NCBI GenBank assembly: GCA_007922305.1 | Contig: ML677374.1 | Location: 10,419,369 to 10,483,368, forward strand | Origin: Dermatemys mawii | Taxonomy: Eukaryota; Chordata; Testudines; Dermatemydidae | DNA length: 64,000 nucleotides | Direction: 5' to 3' | Shown here: piece by piece, positions 32,966 through 44,815 of the stretch | Position numbering within the stretch: position 1 is the stretch's first letter | How the letters are laid out: the number at the start of each line of letters is the position of its first letter | Notes under the pieces: model-generated | The model's database searches: none | The model's input: the letters and a program-made list of their open reading frames with translations, nothing else | What the model was told of the DNA's origin: nothing | Position numbers and translations under genes: made by a program

Positions 32966-34378
32966 GTTGATTCTCTGTAACTTGAAGTATTTAAACCATG
33001 ATTTGAGGACTGAAGTAATCAGCCAGAGGAGTGGATGCACCAGATGCAGAGCTCAACAAGTTCAGATGCAAGGGATTAGCTGGGGCCTAGCTAGCAGCTG
33101 TAAACCAAATCTGCAGCACTTTGTACAGCTCTACACTTGCATAATGTTTAAATCCACACTGGGAGTTCTGGGTTAAGAAACAGCATCTTTCTGTAGCCTC
33201 CCCTTGGCGATCCAGCCAAAAAACAAGCACAGCAGGAGAGGGGAGTTTAGTACAGCAGGTTGCTTAAGCCCTTGTGCCTGTTTTCAGGCATACTAGCAGC
33301 AGGAAAACTGTGTTCTGAACAGAAGCAGCTTACGTAATGCACTTCTGATGCAATAGCCCTGCTTTTACTACGTGTTTTTACCATGTGCTAAAGCAGCTTG
33401 TGTTTCACTAGTAAACAGACTTTCAGCCCTTAAAGGTTTAAACATACAATTTAGGCCCATTCTCCCATAATAGACCAATAGGATTTGAAGCATTTTACAA
33501 TTTTAGCTCTTTTAAATGGATAACTTATTATATGATATATACACGCCCAGGATCAAAGGTCACTGCAGGAGGCTGGGTCAATGGGGTCAGACTAAAAGAG
33601 GCTGCTTTTTAAATTATTTTTGGACTAAGAAGTTTGGTTTCCAGGATAAGATTTTTCCTAGGGGCAGTTTAGCAGTGGGCAAGCCGAACAATGTCTACAA
33701 GTAGTTTTAATGAAGTATGCTTTACTGATGGCTTAGGTCAAGAATGCAGTAAGCACCATTTAACATCTGAGCCACAAGAGAGGGAAGAAAGTGTGCATGG
33801 GATACCCTGCTGAAATGAGAAGGTGCTTGTTAAACACAGATGCTTCTGAATATGTGCCAAGCCATCTAGCCATAGAGAGGGGAAGGTACTAATGCCCATA
33901 CCCCCATCTGCCAACTGCTAACAGGTCCGGTAGAATGCAACTATCTTCTCTAAGCAACTCACACTTGAACCTTTGCTCTCAAGTGAGATGTTCTCTGACT
34001 GTCAGCATTTGGGAGACCACCTGGGTACGAGGAGACAGACAGCCTTTCACCTTGGGGCAGTCAGTGCAAATCAACACAGGCTGGCAGTTACTGAAAGTCA
34101 AGACTGTATCTGGGGACTTGCTGAAGCAAGCTGGCGCTTGCCATCCAGTTACTAATGAACAGGCATCCATGTCACTATAGCTACCAAGGTAACTTTGGCA
34201 ATCTTAGCAGGGACTGCAGGAGAATGGGTTGCCCTCTCAACCCTCACAGGTGGTCCCTAGTTCAGGTTGGTGGGACAGCCTTGCACTCGCATTGCCTTTG
34301 CTGTATCCAGTCTGTAGAGAAATAGATTTCAGGGACATTAATCTTTCACCGGCATTAAATCTGTGGGCATAAAAATAA
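32966..34378. other. non-coding, no gene recognised
   Basis: No gene or transposon end was identified. Opposing frames at 33935-34180 are open on both strands. Confidence 0.5.
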
Positions 34379-34403
34379 GTGTGTGTGTGTGTGTATGTAT
34401 GTA
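34379..34403. repeat. (GT)n/(GTAT)n microsatellite
   Basis: About eight GT units followed by GTAT units. Confidence 0.9.
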
Positions 34404-34547
34404 ACAAACAAATTAGAAACACACGTGAACTAAGACATTTTGGATACAGCTTCAAATTCTCCCCAGGTTAGGTGAAGGGTTGGATCCAAGGCTCCTCTTC
34501 TGAGCCAGTAGAAAGATGGGTTTTGAGCCCAAATTCAAATCTGAATC

Positions 34548-34740
34548 TAAGGCTATGTCTACACAGCAACTAGACACCCACGACTGGCCTGTACCAGCCA
34601 ACTTGGGCTCAACCCTGGGAAGTGGGAGTGTCCCAGAGCTCAGGCTCCAGCCCAAGCCTGGAAGTCTACACAGCAGTGAAACAGCCCCATGAGCCCCAGG
34701 CCAGCCGCGCATTATTCTTTGCTGTGTAGACATACCCTAA
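34548..34740. mobile_element. Harbinger-like MITE, 187 bp, TAA target duplication
   Basis: Element 34551-34737. The left end GGCTATGTCTACACAGCAA and the inverted right end GGGTATGTCTACACAGCAA match at 18 of 19 positions. TAA directly flanks both sides (34548-34550, 34738-34740). Best-preserved member of the GTCTACAC group in this window. The interior is GC-richer and non-coding. Confidence 0.85.
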
Positions 34741-35499
34741 GCTGCTTGAGCCCAAAAGGGTTTAGAGCCATGGTTCCAGTTTGGATGTCATCTCTAACAG
34801 TGTTTTAGAACACATCGTGTTCCTCGGCTCACTACTTAAAATAAAAATGAAAAAGATTTCAAAGGCTTTAAGGTCTGTCTTGATGTTCTGGTTAAAGTAA
34901 CTTCAAAGGTATTTAGTTGGGCTGGGGATCTGAGTGAAAAGGTCTAGCTAGCAGGAGGAGAACTGGAGTGATGAGTTGTTGTGTTTCTGTTTTGTTTTTA
35001 AATGTATCAATAGTTTTCTAATTTTTATTTTCCCTTAGATCTTCATGGAGATTTTTTAGCAAGAGAGTGATCATGCAAAGTAAGTGCTATTACTAAATGA
35101 CTGTGTGTTAAGCTTCAGTAAGTACATTTGAATAATGTACGGGTGGTTAGAGATTTTAATGAGACTCCATGTATATTAATGTGACTTTGGAACCCCTTAC
35201 ACTGCAGTAGTGTCCCTGGCACAGTGACTGTTGATGGTTTTACAGTTTAGCAGATACCTCAGACAAACACCTCCACAGTCATTTAACAAGTGCCATACAC
35301 GAATCCAACTTAACTCGTACGTGGGCAGAAAGACAGATGTGAATTTGATGTGGCACTTTCTACTATTAATTATTCAGCAAGGCTTGGGAATGAAATGGTT
35401 AAAGTGGAGAGAACGCTGCAGGCTGCTGTTGACAAACCAGTGCTTTCTCATAAATGATAATCATCCTCCCCTGTTAGGAAAAGCTTTTGAATTGTAAGG
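34741..35499. other. non-coding, no gene recognised
   Basis: T-rich around 34985-35040. No gene or element was recognised. Confidence 0.5.
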
Positions 35500-35665
35500 A
35501 TAGTTTAGGTAAGCACTGGAACAGGTTACCTAGGGAGGCTGTAGAATCCCTGTCACTGGCGGTTTTTAATAATGGGTTAGACAAACAGCTGGCAGGGATG
35601 ATCTAGGTCTACTTAATCATGGGGCAGATGGCCTCGAGGTCAGTGGCCCCATGATTTGAAATATA
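35500..35665 (+). mobile_element. CR1 LINE 3' end
   Basis: 'agcactggaacaggttacct', 'agggaggctgtagaatccct', 'gtcactggcggtttttaata' and 'ttagacaaacagctggcagg' are diagnostic CR1 3' UTR segments. The 3' end reads 'ggccccatgattt'. Strongly 5' truncated, as usual for CR1. Confidence 0.85.
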
Positions 35666-37835
35666 TATTCACAAGTGTACTTATAGGATTCAACATAAAT
35701 GTAAAACCCTTGTTAATTTCTTCAGCACTACTGGTGTTTGAGGCTGCACAGTGTGAAACAGAATGGTGATTTTGACAGAATCCACGTAACAACATTTAAT
35801 GATCTGCTTAAATGCCATAAAAATATTGATATTTAAGTTCAAAGGAAACTCAAACAAGGAAGTCCCTTTCGGCTTTAACTCAGGGAATTTATCTGAAGCA
35901 CAGCATAAAGAGGATGATGACGATTCTTTAAACCAACATTGAACTACTGAATCGTTTTTTGGAGGGCAGCTGAACAGCTGATGCAGTGAAAGGAAAGCAG
36001 ATCTTTCTTGTCAGTGGCATCCCATAAAGCCTCCGACAGAACTGCACAAACGAATGAATTACCAACACAGGAGATGTTTCCCTGCTTTAGGGATTTAACA
36101 CTTTTTAAATTTTGGTCCCAAATTCTTAAAGTAGCAAGTTGTTTTAAGAGCCAGAATTCCAGCATAAGGGAAGCTTAATGTACAAATGTTGGTGTTTTCA
36201 GGAGGGCATCCAAAACCAAGGTTGGATTCTTGCACTGGTGTTGTAGGAAGAAAAGTGGGTATTTACTGACCAAAATGCCAGTCTGGGAATTCATTGGAAG
36301 GTGAAGGTACTAGCCTTAACAGTAGGCACTGAGAATGTCTTAGAAACCAGTGAAAGTGAAAAAAGAATTGGCACTTGGACATTTACTGTCCTTAGTAGCA
36401 GGAGGCTTTTCTCAGATCACCTCTACTAAGGTCTTCACTCCTGAGCCAAAGGAGGGAAGTCATACACTGCTATACTAGAAAGTGGGAGGAGGATTATAAA
36501 TAAATATTTACTGTTGTTTTATGAGTAACCACAAACACAGTTCAGTTCAAAATCCTAGAGGAAGGAATCAGGCCAAAACTTACTGCTGTTTAGCTCGGAG
36601 GAGGAAACAACAGAGGTATGTAAAAATAAGGAATGGTAGAACAAAGGTGGGTAGGCTGTTCCTATAGTCTCCCTAAGACATGAACTAAGGGACACAAGAT
36701 GTTTTTTACAAAAGCTTCAATTAACCAGACAGTCACAAGATAGAGTTGGGGCCATGAGCTCTGTGAAAACCAAAAAAGGATGAAGCATTTCTCTGGCTGA
36801 GGAGATCATCAACAGTGACATTAACATACCAAAAAAAGTAGGAGGCTTTACAATATGCAAGAAACCCTGTACTGGGCAGTCCTCTTAGACACCTACTAAT
36901 GGTCAGAGACAGGCTCCTAGATGAGAGGGTCTGACTCCACCTGGCCTAGGTACAGTACTAAGTTTGTCAAGCGGTTACTGCTTCCTTCCTTTCTCCCAGG
37001 GTAAGGGGGATATTTTTTGCAGCTCCTGCTTGTTCAAAATTCTGGCAGCAGAGTCAGCCCCCGCCACAATCATGTTTGCAGTTCAAAGCAGCAGGGAAGG
37101 GGCTGTGTTTTCCTTTGTAGGTTCAAAACTTGACTTTTCAAGGGGCTCAAGATTTTGCTTGGTGATAAATCTGGTACTGTTAAGAAAAAGCCACCACATT
37201 TTGGAGATTTAAATCCAAAAATCACTTAGGAATCCAACAGAACCAGTCCTGAGCCAGAACTGCAGCTCACCCACGAATGCTGGGGACATTTGGTTCTAGA
37301 GTGAAACATTTCAGCTTGAGCTCATCGCTCTTGCTGATTTTTTTTTTTTAAAAAAAGCTCTATTCTGTGCTCTGGAATTTGTAGTCCATGGTGAGTATTC
37401 AAAAGGCTGGTTTAACTCCTTGTTTACTGCCACAGAATGCTTTAGGGGACTATTAACCAGTGTACATTTAAGCCTTTGTAAAAACCAAGTCTTTACATAT
37501 GAACAGCCTGGAAAGATCTCTCCCCTTTCTTCAGAGAGCCTTTGGCAAAGTTGGGGTTTATATATGCACCTCTAAATGCTTTGAGCTTCCCACTGCACAC
37601 ACATTCCTAAGGTTTTACTGGTAAGAGGGAATATACCCATGGGGATTAATTATTTTTGGTCTCCTTGTGTTCCAAGCACCTTTGTAATTCTGCTAAGGTT
37701 TGTAGTTTCCACTTTTTGAAGTCTAGAAATGCTTCCCCACCCTTGTTAACCCACTTTACCATCTAAATCACAGAAAGGCAAAGTCAGCCCTCTTCACAGG
37801 AAGTGTCTCAGTGAGAGAGAAGCTTCTAGAAAGAG
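35666..37835. other. non-coding, no gene recognised
   Basis: Contains a T/A homopolymer junction at about 37340-37357. No gene, RNA or clear transposon was recognised. Confidence 0.5.
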
Positions 37836-38005
37836 TGTGGTGTAATGGTTAGTGTAGGTGCAGAAGGACTGACATTGGGGAAGGGTTAATCAGTTCTGGG
37901 TTTTCATCCAGTTTTGGCCCTTCTATGACTTGTGCACCTGAAGTCTTGAGGTTACAAAGGCTCGAAAAATGACCCATCTATAAAACGGGAGACATGATGA
38001 TAGTC
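37836..38005 (+). repeat. MIR-like SINE
   Basis: 'gtggtgtaatggttagtgta' (A-box-like head), 'tctgggttttcatccagttt', then 'cccatctataaaacgggaga' and 'catgatgatag' in MIR order. Diverged. Confidence 0.6.
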
Positions 38006-38639
38006 CTGGAGTCTTAAAATTCCTCCTACCCTCCAGGGAGCTTTCCACTGACTAACCTGGAATTCCTCTTTAAAATTGCTCTTCTGGCAGGACAGGTAGG
38101 TTGTTACGGCTCCATACAGGACCTCTCTCACAGGAGCGGAAGTTTAATCTGTGTGTGTGGTAGAGGGGCTATTTGAGTGCCGGACTGCTCAGGTCTGCTT
38201 TTCATGATTTTGCTGACACTATCTTTCAGGGATAATGAGAGAATCTGATGATGGATGGTGTCACTATTCCAAACAAAGCAACAGAATTGTTGTGCTTGCT
38301 TATTCTCCCAGGACAGTCCTACTACAGTGCATTTCTAGTGCCTAAAACAGGAAGGAAAGATATAGAGTTAACTGGGACAGGAGTGTCCATCGAAGAGAAT
38401 TCAATGGAGTTTGGAAAGAAATTCAATATAAGCAAATTAGTTATTGAGAGGGCAGTTGGGCACGCACTGGAATACAAATACAGCAAGCATTTTTCACTTC
38501 TCAAACAAGATGGTGGCATCAACTAAAACTAGTGGCCATATTTCTTATGGCGGCCTTTCACGTCGAAGGCTGGCTGGGGAGCAACGTATGAATGGTGTGG
38601 GCAGCAATCAGAGCCAGTCCTAACAAGCCTATTGAACAG
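38006..38639. other. non-coding; a 92-codon plus-strand frame is unexplained
   Basis: The frame 38248-38526 encodes a Lys/Glu-containing peptide (e.g. IEENSMEFGKKFNISKLVIE) with no recognised domain; the antisense frame is also open. It lies just 5' of a CR1 but does not resemble a CR1 endonuclease or reverse transcriptase. Not called as a gene. Confidence 0.45.
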
Positions 38640-39151
38640 CTTGGATCTAGCAGACACCAGGTTACAACAAAGACATCACTGATAAAGTTTTGTAGATGAT
38701 GCAAAAACTGGGGGGACAGTTAAATGGTGAAGAGCACAGGTCACGGATTCAGAGTGATTTGGATCACTTGGTAAACTGGGCACAAATGATGTGCATTAAG
38801 AATGGCTGAATGTTGGCCACACTTACAGAATGGGGGACTCTCTCCTGGGAAGCCGTGACACTGGAAAAGATTGCGGGGGTTCTGGTGGATACCCAGCTGA
38901 ACAGGTACTCCTAGGGTAACGCTGTGGCCAAAAGAGCTAATGTGATGTGGGGATGCATAAACAGGAATCTTGAGTAGGAGGAGAGAAGTTATTTTACCTC
39001 TGTATTTGGGACAGATGCGACTGCTGTTAGAACACTGTGTTCAGTATTCCACAATTCAAGAAGGATGTGGATAAATCGGAGAGGGTTCAGTGAAGAGCCA
39101 CAAGAATGATTAAAGGATAAGAAAACCTGCCTTATAGTGATTAGTCTATAA
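38640..39151 (+). mobile_element. CR1 LINE fragment, 5' part of an interrupted copy
   Basis: 'ataaagttttgtagatgatg', 'caaaaactggggggacagtt', 'tttggatcacttggtaaact' and 'cagtgaagagccacaagaat' are CR1 3'-terminal-ORF/UTR landmarks. The copy breaks at 39144-39151 and resumes at 39463, where a hAT element is inserted. Confidence 0.85.
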
Positions 39152-39462
39152 CAGGGCTAGGCAACCTCTGGCATGTGTGCCAAAGGCGGCACCCAAGCTG
39201 ATTTTCAGTGGCATTCACACTGCCTGGGTCCTGGCCACGGGCCTGGGGGAACTCTGCAATTTAATTTAAGTTTAAATGAAGCTTCTTAAACATTTTAAAA
39301 CCTTATTTACTTTACATACAACAATAGTTTAGTTCTATATTATAGACTTAAGGAAAGAGACCTTCTAAAAACGTTAAAATGTATTACTGGCACACAAAAC
39401 TTTAAATTAGAATGAATAAATGAAGACACGGCACACCACTTCTGAAAGGTTGCCGATCCCTA
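39152..39462. mobile_element. hAT-like element, 311 bp, inserted in CR1
   Basis: Starts CAGGGCTAGGCAACCTC and ends GGTTGCCGATCCCTA (inverted with few changes). The flanking GTCTATAA at 39144-39151 and 39463-39470 is a perfect 8-bp target duplication. The interior is AT-rich and ends 'gacacggcacaccacttctg'. The structure is that of a non-autonomous hAT of the 'CAGGG' group. Confidence 0.92.
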
Positions 39463-39785
39463 GTCTATAAGTATGTAGGTGGGGACAAATAATGGGCTCA
39501 TCAGACTAGTAGAGAGAGGTATAACATGACCCAATGGCTGGAAGTAGAAGCTAGACATATTCAGATTGAAAAGAAAATATATATTAAGTAACTGCTGGAA
39601 CAATTTACTCAGGGTTGTGGTAGATTCTCCATCACTGACAATTTTAAAATCAAAATTAGATGTTTTTTCTAGAAAATCTGCTCTAGGAATTATTGTGAGA
39701 AGATCTCTGGCCTGTGTTACACAGGAGGTTAGACTAGAGGATCCCAATAGTCCTTCTGGCCTTGGAATCTACTCTAATAGTCCTT
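39463..39785 (+). mobile_element. CR1 LINE fragment, 3' part of the interrupted copy
   Basis: Continues the copy after the hAT insertion: 'tgctggaacaatttactcag', 'ggttgtggtagattctccat', 'tctggcctgtgttacacagg', 'aggttagactagaggatccc' and 'cttctggccttggaatct'. These are classic CR1 3' landmarks. Confidence 0.85.
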
Positions 39786-40057
39786 TTGGTTGCGGGAAGG
39801 CAAATTAAAGCATATTCTCTGTAAATACACATCTATCATCGTGAATGTCTTCAGTCTTTCAATCACTGTGTGTTTGGGACATTTTAAAGAAAACAGAACT
39901 GCTGCAGGACCTGTAGATGTTAACCAAGTAAATGCCTACTTTACTATTTTTAGCTATTTTTTCTATTTTTAGCCTGGCAGACCAAGCCCCGTTACCTGGG
40001 CTCTGGGAGTTGGCATCGCATATTTTCTTCTGCAGCATAGGCATATGCTTCTCTTCT
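39786..40057. other. non-coding, no gene recognised
   Basis: Chance frames in opposite orientations; no element recognised. Confidence 0.5.
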
Positions 40058-40130
40058 GTGCCTCAGTTTACCCAATTGTACAGTGGGTCTTATACCCACT
40101 TTACAAGCATTTTGAAGTAATTAAGAATAG
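40058..40130 (+). repeat. MIR-like 3' fragment
   Basis: 'gtgcctcagtttacccaatt' and 'gtacagtgggtcttatacc' followed by 'tacaagcattttgaagtaat' match the MIR 3' region. Confidence 0.45.
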
Positions 40131-43100
40131 GAAATTTCATTGCAATTTGCAGATGAGAGGCAGTGTTTACTATTACAACCATCCCCACAGCCTGCAGGGG
40201 AGTCACCCCAGCCAACTACAGGTTTCTAAGAGATCGGATGTGGGGGAAGGGAGCCGAACAGTCTTAAGAATGGCTTGAAAGGCTACCAACCGGGACTGGC
40301 CCAGCATTAGGGCCTGTTCCAATGCTCACTGAAATCAACATAAAGCCTTCCACCTGACTTCAATGGACGGTGGCTCGCTCCCTTAGCAACTAGCATTATT
40401 GAATAAAGACCTCCAGAAAAAGGGTGCAGAGAACACCTCTAAAATGTAACCGTTTGCTGTCAAAATCTCTAAGGCAAGCCGCTGGGTTTGTTAGTTGCAG
40501 ACATTATTTGTGCCTCTGGGTCCTTTCAGTAAGCTACATTCCTTCAATGCAAAGGAAAAGAAAACACAGATGGAAGGAAACGTCAGCTCTGATCCTTCAG
40601 CTCAGTTTTCTCATCAGAAACCAGCCCAAGGAAAGAAAAAAAAACCCCTATGTTCTTCCTACAGCTAAAGAGGAATCGGCTACCAAAGCATGTGCCCGGG
40701 TTTCGCTTCCTCTAAACTGTTTATTTTACTGGAACACAGACCACGTTTGGGAAAGTTTAAGCAGCCAGCTGTCCCATTCCCTCCTGTTCTGACGACAGGA
40801 TGAGACACAGCAGTCTGCATTGCTTTCCAGTGCTCTAGGTTGCTTGGGAATACGTTTTCTAGAGGGTCAGGTTATCAAGCCAGATCTGATGTTATTCTCT
40901 TTTTTTTTCAGGACTTTGCCTATCTCAGTCTTTGGCTGGAAAACAAAATGCCAGTAATCCTGCAGCCCCAACTCCTCCTATTGCAGGGTTAGGGTCTAAC
41001 TAATCAAAATAGGTTATGAAGCCAAGTGAGATATTTAATCTGGATATGGATCGTCAGGTAGAAAAACCTGCTGCTATTTGAGTCCCTCAAGTCAGATTGG
41101 CATGTGATGCTCCTTTGCTCCCTCCAGCTGTATACCCTCCACACAAACCTGGAGACACATGAGCACTGGTAGTCTTTGGAGTACTGGGTGTTTCCACTCT
41201 AAGCGTACTGAGGAAGCAGCTATAAAAATAAGATACAGAAGCCAGTCTTGTAGGAGCAGTTTCAGCCTAAACAGGTTTTTCATAGGCAAGTTTCTCACAA
41301 GTCAAGTGTTTTGCCCTATAGAATGGAACAGAAACCAATAGGGATTTTTTTTTTGAGTTCTACAGGCACTAAGGGCCAGATTTTTAAAGGAATTCAGGCA
41401 CCTAACTCCCTTAGCCATTACATATTGGACTGGGGCAAACTGTATTAGTATGTTGCAAAGAAGCAGGACTTAGAGCTAGATTTGTAAAGATATTTATGCA
41501 CCTAAACCAGCAGTAGGAGAATTCCTAAAATTTTTCCCTGTAGCTGCAGCATAATCTTCTCAGCCTTGTCCGGACGGTGACCCCTCATCAGACATCAAAT
41601 ATTGTCATGTATCTCCCTTTATACTTACCATAAAAGAGTAAAAAAAGTATCTAAACTAGGCCTATATACTTTGTGTAAGTGTTTCAACAGAGAATACTTG
41701 ACCTTGAAGGGTAAGCGGTGTGCAAGGAGCGGGTGAGTGACATTTAGACAGTAGTAAAACTTCCAAAGCCTCACAACCTCCTTGACTGCTTTTTATGACC
41801 CTAGGAACACTGCAGGGAAGCGAGATCCTGTCCTGATGGGGGAGTGGGAGTAGAGGGATGAAGAGAGAGACTCCTAATGTCTTGCTGTTCAGGACAGCGC
41901 AGGGTTTGCCCCATATCCACACAGCACAGTTAGGTAATATTTCCATTCCAAAGCGGGAGGGAGGGTGATGTAGTTTATCTGGACAGCCCCCTGCAGCATT
42001 CCAGCCTCTGGCTGTCACAGGGGCATGAAGAACAAACCTCGCGTTTGAACAGCATGCTACCTGTCCACAGAGTAATTTATTATTATTAACCACCATCCCT
42101 GGGAAAAGCTGATTAGTGAAATGCAGCCCCCTTCCCGCCCCCCATTTCCATGGCTCAAAATCAAAACATTAAAGGCACTCAGAGTGGGCAGCAAGGAGCA
42201 GCTTGTTTAACTGTGAAATAAAACTCACTCATCTTCCAGCATTCCCCAACACTGTGTCAAGGAGATTTCAACACAGTGTCTCGCTCTCCCCACATGTACC
42301 AAAAGTTAGAGAAGAAACCCAGTGCCAAGGTGGAAAGAAGCAACCTTGGCATAGGCATGACCCACCCTGTTGTGTGAACTCTCCGAGCTTGCCTGCCTCT
42401 CATCACTTGTGACATTCCTGCCTTCCCTGCTGGAGTAGCCTTGAAAATCTCTCTGGAGTTTTCCCTCCCCAGATGTTGATGCTCCTTGATTTCTGTATAA
42501 TCTCAATCCCAAATAAAGTCCCAAAATTTCAGACAAAGCAAGGCCTTGTTTATCAAGGTCATCTCAAAATGATTGGTTATGAAGCTGATTTTAAAAATAA
42601 GTGAACTCTTCTCCCTCCAGTTCCCCAATCCCTAGGATTTTGCCTGGAGTTTCCATCACTTGATTCAGCTTGTGTGTATAACGAGGCTGTGCCATAAGCC
42701 TTTGATCTGGGGTGGATTTTACAGGAGATTGTGATACAATAGGGGACAGCACAAAAATCCCTCAAGCCTCCGGCAAAGGAGCAAGCTTTAACAAGTAAGT
42801 GGAGTCCAGGGACTGCTCAGTTTCAGGACGACACATTTATTCCATGAAGGAACCAGGATATCCTTCCAGAAGTGCTGTCCTATTTGTAACGAGGGAAACG
42901 AGCGGAAGGTTTCTTGACAGCTGGCAGGCGGCTGGGCTGGTGTCATGAGTAGAATCTCCCACTCTTAGCCAAGACGCTGCTAGTGAATAATCCTCCTCCC
43001 CTACCCCTGGCAGCAGTGCAACTGCAGACTTTTGAGAAAGGAATCGTGGGCTCACCAGGATGACTTCCTCCCAAGGAAATGTTCAAAATACCTTAAGCAA

Positions 43101-44544
43101 CAATGGTCTTGGCTGACAGGAATAAAATTTATTCATTAGTGGAGAAGGGTGAAACAATGTGATTAGGATAACACTGATACACAAGGATATACACACAGGA
43201 TACACAAGACTAGTGAGACGACTAAACCAATATCCTGAACCTGAACACCTGGACCGCTGGGAGGTGCAGAGATCCAGTCCCACTTTTTCCAAATGCCCCT
43301 CTCTAGTGGGAAGAGTCAAAATCCTGGATCCGGATTTGTCCAAAGTTTGGGGGCTTTGAAAATCTGTATCTGAAGCTTGCAGGGTTTGGCTGTTCACTGC
43401 TAAAACTGCAAACTGACCTTTCTTTAGGTCTAAAGGAGTTGGGATAATTTTATATATGCTATATTCTACACATCTCTGCTCTTTGGAGTGCCTGTGAGTA
43501 CAAGGTTTCTAGCCTGGTTTGAATTATAGTCAAGGGGTTACAAGTTGATTCCTACTTATCTGAAGCTGTTTGCCTATCCCAGCAGGGAGAGAAATGTAAC
43601 TAACTCAGCCTTTATGTCTGAAGAAGCCCCTTCAAATCTGAGCATGGGTTGAAATTGTAATGAGTTTGATCCCTAGTGGACACGTTCCTAGACCACAGCA
43701 TGGCCTAGTTCGGAATGAATGGTAATCTCTGGTCGAGAAAGGCACAGGACTGGAAAAGCAGAATATTGCAGGTCAGGATTAAAATGCATTAAGAGTTGCC
43801 AGGTTGCTTGTAGAAAGCTTGAATGCGGTCAGCCAGCATTATGCTGAGCTCACAGTATTATCATTTTCTTATTTTACGCAGGCTAAAGTCCTACTAATAT
43901 TTAGGTTTCACTTCTCTCACAATCACCCAAACGAATGCACGTTCTATTGTCTTCTCTCATGCAAGCCCTACTCACACAACATGGCTCCCTGTTTTCATGA
44001 GCACCAAAGCACACACAGACGGGAGATGGACCTGATCAGATCTTCTCCAAAACTTTGGGATTCATTTGAGTCTGGGAGTCAAGATTGTCAAGAGTCCTTT
44101 GGGGTCCTCAGTTTGGAAGTGCCCCAGCTTCACACACCTTAATGGGAGTTGATTTTTGCTAAGCAGCCACCCAGTCACAGCCAGGGCCGTTAACTGTGGA
44201 GTGCCCAGCTGGTGAGAACTTGAGGCATTCAGAATCATTAGACACTATCCAAAAGAGTGGCCTGGGGCTTTAATTTGTTCTGTGGTAATGACAGGGACAA
44301 GCAGCGAAGTTTGGGGCTGTTCAAATGTGGAGAACTGGTTGTGACCCACTCCTGAACACACATTCAACAGAGAAATGAAGGGAGAGGGAGAGAGTGAGAA
44401 ACAATGAGGGGCAGGAGGTAGAAGTACATTTCCTGCAGCAGGATGAACTCCTGAATGAAGAAATACAAGAAATAGATTTCAGGGCCAAGCCTGAGTTGAA
44501 GGGACTGGACCTTGTAAAGGAACACTAAAAGTAGCCACTTTCCA
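40131..44544. other. non-coding, no gene recognised
   Basis: At 41370-41420 lies 'agggccagatttttaaagg' with 'aggcacctaactccc', an old repeat related to that at 11.55 kb. A minus-strand frame at 42096-41662 (144 codons) has no domain and no splice support. No LRRC75A upstream exon was found here on inspection. Confidence 0.45.
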
Positions 44545-44815
44545 ATCCAGGTGTGACTGCAGCGTGGGTAGACATACCCACGTCAGCATGGTTAAAAATA
44601 GCCATGTAGCTGGCGAGGGCAAGGCTACAATGTGGACCAGCAACGTGAGTACAGACTCAGAGTCACCAGTGCACATGTATAGACTGTGCAGAAGTTCACG
44701 CTGTTGTGTCTACGCTGCTGTTTTTAGGCATGCCAGCATGGGTAAAGCTAGCACAGTTAGTATCTAACTGGGCTGCAGCCGCACCTCCGATGGCAGGTGC
44801 ATATAGACATATGCA
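44545..44815. mobile_element. palindromic Harbinger-like MITE
   Basis: Contains 'tgcagcgtgggtagacatac', 'ggttaaaaatagccatgtag', then the inverse motifs 'gctgctgtttttaggcatgc' and 'gtgcatatagacatatgc'. The halves are mutually inverted around about 44650-44690. Related to the copy at 2.79 kb. The termini are diverged and no duplication was seen. Confidence 0.5.

Noticed and set aside
41662..42096. 144-codon minus-strand frame
   Set aside because: No recognisable domain or repeat protein; no LRRC75A similarity.
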